Shown here: in pieces, positions 7,205 to 13,221 of the stretch
How the letters are laid out: every line of letters begins with the position of its first letter
Numbering within the stretch: the stretch's first letter is position 1
Origin: an uncultured Nitrospinaceae bacterium
GTDB taxonomy: Bacteria; Nitrospinota; Nitrospinia; Nitrospinales; VA-1
Assembly: GCA_913043155.1 (NCBI GenBank)
Contig: CAJWLY010000021.1
Span: 1-13,221, forward strand
Direction: 5' to 3'
Length of the DNA: 13,221 nt
Notes under the pieces: model-generated
Databases searched by the model: none
What the model was told of the DNA's origin: nothing
Seen by the model: only the letters and a program-made list of their open reading frames with translations
Translations under genes and position numbers: made by a program

Positions 7205-7525
7205 AGCCAGGCCCAACCCCTGATCAAATCTACCAGGATCCCATTAGCCCCCGATCGTCTATTATGCGCTCTTGACAAGTGACTGATCCCGACCCTTTGT
7301 TCAGATGGGCAGCAGGGTGGAGCAGTGTCTAGATATAACCAATTTAAATATATAGTTATTTGTTGGAATGGCGCCGACACCCCACTGACGTGAAATTCGG
7401 AATGAGCTATTTTGTGGCCTAAAAAACGAATTTTGCGGATTGCAACAGGTAGCCCACGGCAGGTTATCACAGGGGGTTTGCCGAAGTCTTTGCGGCGGGG
7501 AATGGGAAACCCGCAGGGGAATAAA
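7205..7525. other. Long intergenic stretch without a convincing gene
   Basis: Frames of 80-100 codons exist here on the minus strand, but they have no recognisable domain and biased, low-quality composition, so I do not call them. Visible items are a perfect TTGACA at 7272-7277 without a matching -10, a 16-base stretch ending at 7326 that resembles the 5' end of initiator tRNA, an AT-rich segment at 7331-7360 with a short ATAAC/GTTAT inverted repeat, and two candidate hairpins at 7457-7514. No clear terminator follows the ThyX-like gene. Confidence 0.5.
7457..7514 (+). promoter_or_regulatory. Two candidate leader hairpins upstream of the pnt region
   Basis: CGGCA at 7457-7461 can pair with TGCCG at 7479-7483 (17-base loop). 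GCGGG at 7495-7499 can pair with CCCGC at 7510-7514 (10-base loop). They are followed directly by AGGGGA (7515-7520) and an ATG at 7526. The stems have only five pairs each, so this may be chance; I cannot match it to a known riboswitch class. Confidence 0.25.
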
Positions 7526-7532
7526 ATGTTTT

Positions 7533-7679
7533 TTGAGGATTGGTGGGTGGGATTGGGTTGTGGTAGTCTTAGGCCTTTTGATTTGTCTTTTGGACCGGAT
7601 ATTCATTCCCACCCGAGTATTTTTCGTTGATATTCGAATTGGTTTGTTTATTATTGGCCTTTATAAGTTTGACAACTAA
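7533..7679 (+). CDS. Possible small membrane protein, start apparently frameshifted
   Basis: A frame ending at TAA 7677-7679 encodes a strongly hydrophobic segment (DWVVVVLGLLICLL) followed by DRIFIPTRVFFVDIR and a second apolar stretch, ending 20 bases before pntA. In this frame the nearest start is TTG at 7533, twelve bases after the strong ribosome binding site AGGGGA. An ATG at 7526 has ideal spacing to that site but is in another frame and gives only 34 unremarkable residues. Between ATG and TTG lies a run of six T; one T fewer would join the ATG to the hydrophobic frame and give a 50-residue peptide. It could be a real small gene with a sequencing error or slippage, a decayed gene, or chance. 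I recognise no family. Confidence 0.3.
   Translation: MRIGGWDWVVVVLGLLICLLDRIFIPTRVFFVDIRIGLFIIGLYKFDN
7639..7667 (+). promoter_or_regulatory. Probable pntAB promoter
   Basis: TTGGTT at 7639-7644 and TATAAG at 7662-7667 are spaced by exactly 17 bases. Transcription would begin near 7674, giving a short leader that contains the pntA ribosome binding site AGGGAG (7685-7690), nine bases before the ATG. If the small upstream frame is a gene, this promoter lies inside its 3' end. Confidence 0.5.
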
Positions 7680-7699
7680 ACCATAGGGAGCGGAAAACG

Positions 7700-9259
7700 A
7701 TGAAGATTGGTGTTCCCAAAGAAGTCCATGGCGGTGAAAGGCGAGTTGCCACGACCCCTGAAGTCGCCGGTCAACTCATCAAACTAGGTTTTGAAGTTGC
7801 GATTCAATCTGGTGCTGGCGGTGCTGCCCATTTCTCCGATGCTGCCTATACCGAGGCGGGTGTGAAGGTTGTGGAAAACGCCAAGGCGATCTGGGATGAG
7901 AGCGATATTATTTTAAAGGTTCGCGCACCGGAATTTAATCCTGATTTAAATACCGATGAAATAAATTTACTTCATGAGAAACAGGTAATCATTACTTTTC
8001 TCTGGCCGGCGCAAAATCCCGAGCTACTTAAACAACTGGCCGAAAAAAAAGTCACTGCCATTGCCATGGACAGTGTGCCGCGTATTTCCCGCGCTCAAAA
8101 GCTGGACGCGCTCAGTTCAATGGCGAACATTGCTGGTTATCGCGCAGTGGTCGAAGCCGCACAGCACTTCGGTCGATTTTTTACAGGTCAGATTACGGCG
8201 GCGGGCAAGATTCCACCGGCGAAGGTCCTGGTTATTGGTGCTGGTGTAGCAGGTCTTGCCGCAATCGGCGCCGCAACAAGTATGGGCGCTATTGTACGTT
8301 CATTCGATACCCGGCCTGAAGTTAAAGAGCAGGTTGAGAGCATGAATGCGGAATTTTTGTTACTCGACTTTGAAGAAGAGGGGGCTGGCACCGGTGGTTA
8401 CGCAAAAGTTATGAGTGAGGAGTTCATCAAGGCGGAAATGGAGCTCTTTGCGGAACAGGCAAAGGAAGTGGACATTATCATTACCACCGCTTTGATTCCC
8501 GGCAAACCGGCTCCTGAATTAATTACCGCGGATATGGTTGCCTCCATGAAAGACGGCAGCGTGATCGTTGACCTCGCCGCAGAACAGGGGGGCAACTGTA
8601 AATTGACCGAAGCGGATCAAGTAACTAAAGTCCATGGCGTTTCTATTATTGGTTATACAAATTTGCCCAGCCGTTTGGCCGCCCAGTCCAGTCAGTTGTA
8701 TGGGACCAATTTACGTTACCTTTTATCAGACATGTGTCCGGAGAAGGACGGCAATGTTGTGGTCGATATGGAGGACGAGGTAGTTCGCGGTGCGACCGTT
8801 GTTAAAGACGGAGAGGTGACCTGGCCACCGCCGGCGCCTAAGCTGTCCGCCGCGCCGCCGAAACCGGCGGAGAAGCCTCAAGAAGAACAACCCGTTCAGG
8901 AGGTCGAGGAGAAGCCTTCCTTGGTGGGGCCGGTATTGGCATTTGGTGTGGGCGGTCTGGCGTTGTTGGGTCTGGGTGCGGTGGCACCGCCGTCTTTCAT
9001 GGCTCACTTTACGGTGTTTGTGCTGGCCTGTTTTGTGGGTTATATGGTGATCTGGAATGTTACTCCCGCTTTGCATACGCCGCTCATGAGCGTTACCAAC
9101 GCGATAAGCAGTATCATTATCATAGGCGCCCTTTTGCAGATAAGCTCGGGGGAAAAATTAATTGTAGGATTGGCGGGATTAGCCGCGTTGATTACAGCGA
9201 TTAATATTACCGGCGGATTTGCAGTGACGCGTCGCATGCTTGAAATGTTCCGTAAATAG
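7700..9259 (+). CDS. pntA: NAD(P) transhydrogenase, alpha subunit
   Basis: This subunit carries the NAD(H)-binding domain I and the first part of membrane domain II of the proton-translocating transhydrogenase, which reduces NADP+ with NADH at the expense of the proton gradient in the cytoplasmic membrane. At 519 residues it is the undivided form seen in enterobacteria, not the split PntAA/PntAB type. Visible features are GVPKEVHGGERRVATTPE near 4-21, SVPRISRAQKLDALSSMANI near 125-144, the dinucleotide-binding GAGVAG at 180-185, SFDTR at 201-205 and TTALIPGKPAP near 262-272. A Pro/Ala/Glu-rich linker spans about 375-406, then four membrane helices fill about 407-505. The ATG has AGGGAG nine bases upstream. 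The gene is followed by pntB after 12 bases with the same reading direction, as expected for a cotranscribed heteromer. Confidence 0.98.
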   Translation: MKIGVPKEVHGGERRVATTPEVAGQLIKLGFEVAIQSGAGGAAHFSDAAYTEAGVKVVENAKAIWDESDIILKVRAPEFNPDLNTDEINLLHEKQVIITFLWPAQNPELLKQLAEKKVTAIAMDSVPRISRAQKLDALSSMANIAGYRAVVEAAQHFGRFFTGQITAAGKIPPAKVLVIGAGVAGLAAIGAATSMGAIVRSFDTRPEVKEQVESMNAEFLLLDFEEEGAGTGGYAKVMSEEFIKAEMELFAEQAKEVDIIITTALIPGKPAPELITADMVASMKDGSVIVDLAAEQGGNCKLTEADQVTKVHGVSIIGYTNLPSRLAAQSSQLYGTNLRYLLSDMCPEKDGNVVVDMEDEVVRGATVVKDGEVTWPPPAPKLSAAPPKPAEKPQEEQPVQEVEEKPSLVGPVLAFGVGGLALLGLGAVAPPSFMAHFTVFVLACFVGYMVIWNVTPALHTPLMSVTNAISSIIIIGALLQISSGEKLIVGLAGLAALITAINITGGFAVTRRMLEMFRK

Positions 9260-9271
9260 GAGACGGTAAGT

Positions 9272-10663
9272 ATGAGTCAGGGTATCGTAACTGCCTCTTA
9301 TATCGGGGCGACCATTCTCTTTATTCTGGCCTTGGGTGGGTTGAGCCACCCGGAAACGTCAAGACGCGGCAATCTTTACGGCATCACAGGCATGGCACTC
9401 GCGTTATTGGTCACGATTGCGAATGTTACTGCCAATTGGGGGATTCTGGTCGGTGGGCTGTTGATTGGGGGTACCATCGGTTTGATCCTGGCGCGCCGCG
9501 TGCAAATGACTGAAATGCCGGAGTTGGTCGCCATCCTTCACAGCCTCGTTGGTCTGGCAGCAGTCCTAGTTGGGTTCGCCAATTTTATGGATCCCACCGT
9601 ACATTTCGAGGACAGTGGTGAACAGAAGATCCATGATATTGAGACTTACCTGGGAATTCTCATTGGCGCGGTCACATTTTCTGGCTCTGTCATTGCATTT
9701 GGAAAACTCAGTGGCAAGATGAGCGGCAATCCAATCTTGTTGCCCGCCAGGCACTGGCTTAACCTTGGCTTGTTGCTCACAACGATTTGGGTTGGCAAGA
9801 TGTTTGTCGAACAATCGGCGGCTGGTAGTGGGCTCATACCATTGCTGATCATGACTGGGATTGCATTGCTGTTTGGGATACATATGGTCGTGTCAATCGG
9901 TGGCGCTGATATGCCCGTTGTTATCTCTATGCTCAACAGCTATTCGGGTTGGGCCGCCGCGGCAACCGGTTTCATGCTCAACAACGACCTGCTTATAGTT
10001 ACCGGAGCGTTGGTGGGAAGCAGCGGTGCTATCCTGAGTTACATCATGTGTCGTGCGATGAACCGCAAGTTTCTGGCGGTGATCGCCGGTGGGTTTGGTA
10101 CCACCACAGGGGCTTCCACTGCGGATGCAGGCGAACAAGGTGAGGTCGTGGCGTTAGATGCGCCTGAGGTTGCAAATTTACTAGCAGATTCCAAAGAAGT
10201 CATGATTGTCCCAGGCTATGGTATGGCGGTGGCTCAGGCACAACACATCGTGTGTGAGATCACGAAGGCACTCAAGGCAAAGAAGGTGAATGTGCGCTTT
10301 GGTATTCATCCTGTCGCCGGGCGTATGCCGGGGCATATGAATGTTTTGCTGGCCGAAGCCAAGGTGCCCTATGATATCGTTTACGAAATGGACGAAATCA
10401 ATGACGACTTTCCGAATATTGATGTTTCTATCGTTGTTGGTGCGAACGATATCGTCAATCCTTCTGCCCAGACGGATCCGGATAGCCCGATTTCCGGAAT
10501 GCCGGTGCTTGAGGTTTGGAAAAGTAAAACCACTATCGTGTTAAAGCGGAGTATGGCGACCGGCTATGCGGGTGTACAGAATCCTTTATTCTTTAAAGAA
10601 AACACCCGCATGTTGTTCGGCGATGCCAAGTCCAGTTTGGATGCCGTTTTTAAAAACCTTTGA
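9272..10663 (+). CDS. pntB: NAD(P) transhydrogenase, beta subunit
   Basis: PntB supplies the remaining membrane helices of domain II and the NADP(H)-binding domain III. The 463-residue product has typical length, with about nine hydrophobic helices up to residue 270 and a soluble domain from about 300 on. Proton-path positions known from E. coli are kept: a His in PELVAILHSLVG (His90), Asp213 in GGADMP and Asn222 in MLNSYSGW. Domain III shows the NADP loop GYGMAVAQAQ at 315-324, HPVAGRMPGHMNVLLAEA near 346-363, VVGANDIVNP near 388-397 and KRSMATGYAGVQNPLF near 425-440. AGGAG lies nine bases before the ATG and overlaps the pntA stop region. The heteromer with PntA is expected to be the main NADPH source coupled to the proton gradient. 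About 135 bases follow before the next gene, with no clear terminator. Confidence 0.98.
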   Translation: MSQGIVTASYIGATILFILALGGLSHPETSRRGNLYGITGMALALLVTIANVTANWGILVGGLLIGGTIGLILARRVQMTEMPELVAILHSLVGLAAVLVGFANFMDPTVHFEDSGEQKIHDIETYLGILIGAVTFSGSVIAFGKLSGKMSGNPILLPARHWLNLGLLLTTIWVGKMFVEQSAAGSGLIPLLIMTGIALLFGIHMVVSIGGADMPVVISMLNSYSGWAAAATGFMLNNDLLIVTGALVGSSGAILSYIMCRAMNRKFLAVIAGGFGTTTGASTADAGEQGEVVALDAPEVANLLADSKEVMIVPGYGMAVAQAQHIVCEITKALKAKKVNVRFGIHPVAGRMPGHMNVLLAEAKVPYDIVYEMDEINDDFPNIDVSIVVGANDIVNPSAQTDPDSPISGMPVLEVWKSKTTIVLKRSMATGYAGVQNPLFFKENTRMLFGDAKSSLDAVFKNL

Positions 10664-10798
10664 GCCACGAGCTGTTTTTGCTTGTTGAGCTTGCTCTGTC
10701 AGTTCGGTGCAGAGTATTTCCTGCTTTGGATGGATAACCCGTCCCTTGTGTTTGGCGATGCCTAACCCACCTGCGAAAGACTTGCCCAGGCTCCTGTG

Positions 10799-11128
10799 AT
10801 GCCTGATCCCTTACCTGCATCTAATACAAAAAACGACATCATCTTCGGAATCATACTGTTGGGCACTACGGGTGTTTTGATTGGGGTTGCCATACACAGC
10901 GAGTTTGCCATGATTGTTGCTGGGCTGCTGGGTGCCGTCATGGGCGGTTTTGTGGGTTGGCTCGGCGGGCGAATGTACCTGCTTATTATCTGTTGCGGTG
11001 TGTTGATCGGGGCATTCCTCGGTTACCGGATGGGCGATCGCGATATTCTCATCATCGCCGCCGGATCTGGCGGTGCGATTGCCGGGTTCCTGGGAGCCCA
11101 GATCGAACTCTTCTTGAGAAAAAAATAA
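10799..11128 (+). CDS. Glycine-rich four-helix membrane protein with internal repeats, hypothetical
   Basis: I recognise no named family. The roughly 109-residue product has a short polar N-terminus (about 13 residues), then four hydrophobic helices that nearly fill the rest, and a final RKK. Numbered from the GTG just upstream (10796), the helices end with GVLIG (26-30), GGFVG (50-54), GAFLG (72-76) and AGFLG (96-100), a spacing of 22-24 residues, so the protein looks built from repeats of one glycine-zipper hairpin element. Such glycine patterns favour tight helix packing or oligomers; that is general knowledge, and the role here is unknown. The ATG at 10799 has CAGG eight bases upstream and is preferred over the adjacent GTG. 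The gene sits 135 bases after pntB on the same strand and ends 49 bases before the convergent msrP stop. Confidence 0.72.
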   Translation: MPDPLPASNTKNDIIFGIILLGTTGVLIGVAIHSEFAMIVAGLLGAVMGGFVGWLGGRMYLLIICCGVLIGAFLGYRMGDRDILIIAAGSGGAIAGFLGAQIELFLRKK

Positions 11129-11177
11129 CCACTGACGATGGGGAGGAATGGGCGTAATCGGCACTGCACCCGGTACG

Positions 11178-12146
11178 TCAGGTGTACAGGTGCGCCACAT
11201 ATTCCCCATAGCCATTGTAGGGTTGGGTGGCTCGGACAGCGTTGGTACCGATCATTTTTTCTCGTGTTTGAGGCCAACGGGGATGTGGGACGTCGGGATC
11301 GACGTTGGCTTCGAAACTGTACTCCATCGGCAACACCGTGTTCCAGAAAGTGGGCGGCTGGTAGTCGATTACCTCGATTTTCACGATCGACTTGATGCTT
11401 TTGAATCCGTATTTCCAGGGAATCACCAACCTGACCGGTGCTCCGTGTTGTTTGGGTAGGGGGCGACCGTAAATGCCGAGTGCCATAAACGTCAACTCAT
11501 TTGCTGCTTCTTCGAGAGTCAGGGCTTCCGTGTAGGGCCATGGCCGCCAGAATGCCAACTGGCCCTGTGCCGTGAAGGGTTTGTAGAAGGTGGTCATAGC
11601 GATATGGGTGGCGCTAGGTTTGGGTTCGACCAAATCGATTAGGGCTTTGAGGGGAAACCCCGTCCATGGAACCGCCATCGCCCAGGCCTCGACACACCGG
11701 AACCGGTACAGGCGTTCCTCTACCGGCATCAATTTATAAAAATCGTCCGGATTGAACGTGCGCGGTTTGTTGACAAGTCCGTTCACCTCCACCTCCCAAG
11801 GACTGGTTTCCATCCTTTGTGCAAGGTACCTCGGGTCGCTCTTAATTTCGCTAAACTCGAAGAAATTGTTGGAGCTTGCCGCAACTCTTTCTTCCGTCAT
11901 CCGTCGGTTCAATTTGTATTTTTTATTACGTTTGGCGGGATAGCTTCTCTTCTCATTTGCGGTAAGTTCGATGGGTGTGTCCGGGTCGGGAGTCGGACTC
12001 ATGCTACATCCGTAAAACGAGGCTGCTGTTGCCAGGGTTACGAGAGAGGTTCCCTTGATGAAACTGCGCCGGTCCATATACACCGACTCCGGCGTAGCCT
12101 CGTTCTCAGCCATGTTCCAGGATTTTGGAAGGATGATATTGCTCAT
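11178..12146 (-). CDS. msrP: Protein-methionine-sulfoxide reductase catalytic subunit (YedY)
   Basis: MsrP is a periplasmic molybdopterin enzyme that reduces methionine sulfoxide in proteins, usually receiving electrons from the haem membrane protein MsrQ. The 322-residue product has a twin-arginine signal (DRRSFIKG, Arg26-Arg27) and the E. coli-like upstream segment EATPESVYM, which supports the start at 12146 despite a weak ribosome binding site; an ATG at 12077 with GGAG upstream is a less likely alternative. Core motifs are NNFFEF near 93-98, YRFRCVEAWAMAVPWTGFPL near 147-166 with Cys151 as the expected Mo ligand, YGRPLPKQHGAPVRLVIPWKYGFK near 226-249, KSIVKIE near 252-258 and HPRWPQ near 288-293. 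The leader ends near FYGC (residues 44-47), which loosely resembles a lipobox. No msrQ gene lies in the window. The neighbour upstream is cutA. Confidence 0.97.
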   Translation of the reverse strand: MSNIILPKSWNMAENEATPESVYMDRRSFIKGTSLVTLATAASFYGCSMSPTPDPDTPIELTANEKRSYPAKRNKKYKLNRRMTEERVAASSNNFFEFSEIKSDPRYLAQRMETSPWEVEVNGLVNKPRTFNPDDFYKLMPVEERLYRFRCVEAWAMAVPWTGFPLKALIDLVEPKPSATHIAMTTFYKPFTAQGQLAFWRPWPYTEALTLEEAANELTFMALGIYGRPLPKQHGAPVRLVIPWKYGFKSIKSIVKIEVIDYQPPTFWNTVLPMEYSFEANVDPDVPHPRWPQTREKMIGTNAVRATQPYNGYGEYVAHLYT

Positions 12147-12192
12147 AATTTAATTATCAATGATCCATTAAAGGTTATTTCCATGTTCTTCG

Positions 12193-12214
12193 AAATGACA
12201 ATCAAAAGTCATTT
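12193..12214. terminator. AT-rich hairpin between cutA and msrP
   Basis: AAATGAC at 12193-12199 pairs perfectly with GTCATTT at 12208-12214 around an eight-base loop. On the plus strand T residues follow (to 12217), while on the minus strand, the direction of the flanking genes, only TTT lies within the arm. It could weakly separate cutA from msrP, but the stem is AT-rich and may instead be a processing or binding site. Confidence 0.3.
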
Positions 12215-12249
12215 TTTCTTAGTTACAGGTTTCCTTAATTACCAGTTGT

Positions 12250-12570
12250 TCATTGCTCTACCCAGTCATCGATGCATTTGAGGTAAGGTGGGGAGCCTTG
12301 AACTATGGGAAGAGCGATCACCTCTGGCACGTCGTAGCTGTGGTTTTTGCACACCCACGCTTCCAGCGCCTCGAATTTCTGGCTTTGGGTTTTAACAATG
12401 AGAAGGATCTCCTCATCCACGCAGAGCTTATCCCCCCAGTAATAGGTTGACTGGATTGCAGGAATCGTGTTGACACAAAAGGCCAGTCTTTCCTCAACCA
12501 GCCCACGGCTTAGCATGTCCGCTTCTTCCTTTGAGCCTGTGGTGATGAAAACGACGATGTGTTTATTCAT
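12250..12570 (-). CDS. cutA: CutA1 divalent-cation tolerance protein
   Basis: At 106 residues this is a full-length CutA1, a small ferredoxin-like protein that forms very stable trimers. It is named for copper tolerance in E. coli, though its exact molecular role is debated. Recognisable motifs are VVFITTGSKEEADML near 6-20, GLVEERLAFCVNTIP near 23-37, YYWGDKLCVDEEILLIVKT near 43-61 and HSYDVPEVIALPI near 77-89, followed by the C-terminal YLKCIDDWV. The ATG at 12570 is preceded by AAAGGATT, but that site lies in the arm of an inverted repeat that abuts the start codon. The gene lies between the DedA-like gene (67 bases upstream) and msrP (103 bases downstream), all on the minus strand. No metal-related partners are visible in the window. 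Confidence 0.97.
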   Translation of the reverse strand: MNKHIVVFITTGSKEEADMLSRGLVEERLAFCVNTIPAIQSTYYWGDKLCVDEEILLIVKTQSQKFEALEAWVCKNHSYDVPEVIALPIVQGSPPYLKCIDDWVEQ

Positions 12571-12589
12571 AATCCTTTCTCTCAGGATT
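12571..12589 (-). promoter_or_regulatory. Inverted repeat covering the cutA ribosome binding site
   Basis: On the coding (minus) strand, AATCCT pairs perfectly with AGGATT around the seven-base loop GAGAGAA. The second arm contains the AGGA of the ribosome binding site and ends directly at the ATG. If it folds in the mRNA it would hide the binding site, while the purine-rich loop could still contact the ribosome. The stem has six pairs, so stability is modest. Confidence 0.35.
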
Positions 12590-12635
12590 TTTCTTTGATG
12601 TCATATTGAGCTTGTTGAAGCATGAACCACAACTA

Positions 12636-12657
12636 TTTTAAAGAACATACTTTAAAA
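12636..12657. repeat. Eight-base AT-rich inverted repeat over the DedA-like stop codon
   Basis: TTTTAAAG at 12636-12643 and CTTTAAAA at 12650-12657 form a perfect inverted repeat with a six-base loop, spanning the last codons and TAA stop (12640-12638). There is no T-run after it in the direction of transcription, so it is not a standard terminator. Confidence 0.3.
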
Positions 12658-13216
12658 GGAAAAACCCTAACACCAGGAGAATAAAAAAAACGATGGTGAA
12701 CAGGTTGAAATATTTTTCGATAAGTTTCTTGACCGGGGGCCCGAACTTATAAATCAATGCGGCTACAATGAAGAATCGAGCCGAACGACCGATCGTCGAG
12801 GCTAGGATAAATGTCGCGAAATCAATTTTGAATGCCCCCGCCGCTATTGTAAATACCTTATAGGGTAGGGGGGTGAAACCAGCCGCTGCTACCGCCCATG
12901 CGTCATGTTTATTGTAGAGTAAACCGATTGTGTCCCACTTTTCCTGAAAGTGATAAAAATCAATAATCTGGCCGCCAATAATGTCCATGAACTGGAAGCC
13001 GATCCAATACCCGAGCATTCCGCCTAATACCGAGGCAACGGAGCACCCTAGCGCAAATCGAAACCAACCCGTGGGCACTGAAACAACCATCGCGATCAAT
13101 AGTACGTCCGGCGGAATGGGAAAAAACGACGACTCGATGAACGAAATGATGCATAAGGCTGGCATTGCGTAGGGAGTCGCTGCCCAGTGCAGAACCCAGT
13201 TGTAAAGATTGCGCAA
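12638..13216 (-). CDS. DedA/VTT-family membrane protein (YqaA-like), possibly 5'-partial
   Basis: The protein (192 residues as seen) has a short amphipathic start (NLYNWVLHWA), then several hydrophobic helices and the SNARE-associated/VTT domain. Typical motifs are IESSFFPIPPDVLLIA near 27-42, FTPLPYKVFTIAAGAF near 114-129 and the GRSARF segment near 143-148 with its conserved Arg, followed by a last helix near 170-190. DedA-family proteins act in the cytoplasmic membrane; members have been linked to membrane-potential maintenance and lipid transport, and the substrate here cannot be read from the sequence. The visible start is TTG at 13216, five bases from the edge, and the frame remains open to the edge, so the true start (relatives begin a residue or two earlier) may be outside. 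cutA follows after 67 bases on the same strand. Confidence 0.9.
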   Translation of the reverse strand: MRNLYNWVLHWAATPYAMPALCIISFIESSFFPIPPDVLLIAMVVSVPTGWFRFALGCSVASVLGGMLGYWIGFQFMDIIGGQIIDFYHFQEKWDTIGLLYNKHDAWAVAAAGFTPLPYKVFTIAAGAFKIDFATFILASTIGRSARFFIVAALIYKFGPPVKKLIEKYFNLFTIVFFILLVLGFFLLKYVL

Positions 13217-13221
13217 AAGTA

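Noticed and set aside
7201..7612. Minus-strand frames of 89 and 103 codons in the intergenic gap
   Set aside because: No ribosome binding site or domain is visible, they overlap each other in different frames, and composition is not protein-like.
7545..7614. Inverted repeat GGGTGGGA / TCCCACCC (7545-7552 and 7607-7614)
   Set aside because: The loop is 54 bases and there is no T-run or clear functional position; it also lies in the possible small coding frame.
7669..7674. Perfect TTGACA just before pntA as a -35 box
   Set aside because: A -10 at 16-18 bases would fall in GGAAAA-like sequence within the ribosome binding site; the TTGGTT-17-TATAAG pair just upstream fits better.
10664..10798. 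Search for a terminator or promoter between pntB and the four-helix protein gene
   Set aside because: Only a tiny GAGC/GCTC hairpin with a two-base loop is present and no -35/-10 pair is convincing.
1..13221. CRISPR arrays, insertion sequences, att sites, defence or toxin-antitoxin genes
   Set aside because: No regularly spaced direct repeats, transposase or integrase motifs or recognisable defence proteins were found on either strand.

Overview
The window looks like ordinary chromosomal DNA from a Gram-negative bacterium. It has a Tat-exported periplasmic molybdoenzyme (MsrP), a proton-translocating transhydrogenase with an undivided alpha subunit (PntA plus PntB) and roughly balanced GC. 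The mix of genes would fit a Nitrospinota-, Nitrospirota- or delta-proteobacterium-like lineage, but that assignment is a guess from gene content only. I see no phage, insertion sequence, CRISPR array, rRNA or intact tRNA.

Layout. Positions 97-3439 (minus strand) hold aroA (EPSP synthase) and a DUF255/thioredoxin-like protein, overlapping by 8 bases. About 220 bases of divergent promoter DNA follow. Positions 3662-7204 (plus strand) hold four closely packed genes: a small one-helix membrane protein, a DUF4149-type four-helix membrane protein, an exported FGE-sulfatase-fold protein lacking the catalytic cysteines, and a 555-residue double ThyX-like protein whose start lies inside the preceding gene. 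Positions 7205-7699 are a gap of nearly 500 bases with two candidate leader hairpins, a possible frameshifted small membrane-protein frame, a likely pnt promoter and a short tRNA-like fragment. Positions 7700-10663 are pntA and pntB. A glycine-rich four-helix membrane protein follows (10799-11128). From 11178 to the right edge the genes are on the minus strand: msrP, cutA and a DedA/YqaA-like membrane protein whose start may lie beyond the window.

How the genes work together. PntAB couples the proton gradient to NADPH supply. MsrP repairs oxidised periplasmic proteins, AroA serves the shikimate pathway, and CutA is a small trimeric metal-tolerance-associated protein. The plus-strand quartet ending in the double ThyX-like gene is the least understood part. 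In that protein the ThyX signature appears divided between the two halves: the first keeps the Ser-x4-Ser-x-Arg-Tyr part and the second keeps the Arg-His-Arg part. This is the most interesting observation here, followed by the possible frameshifted peptide before pntA and the internally repeated membrane protein after pntB.
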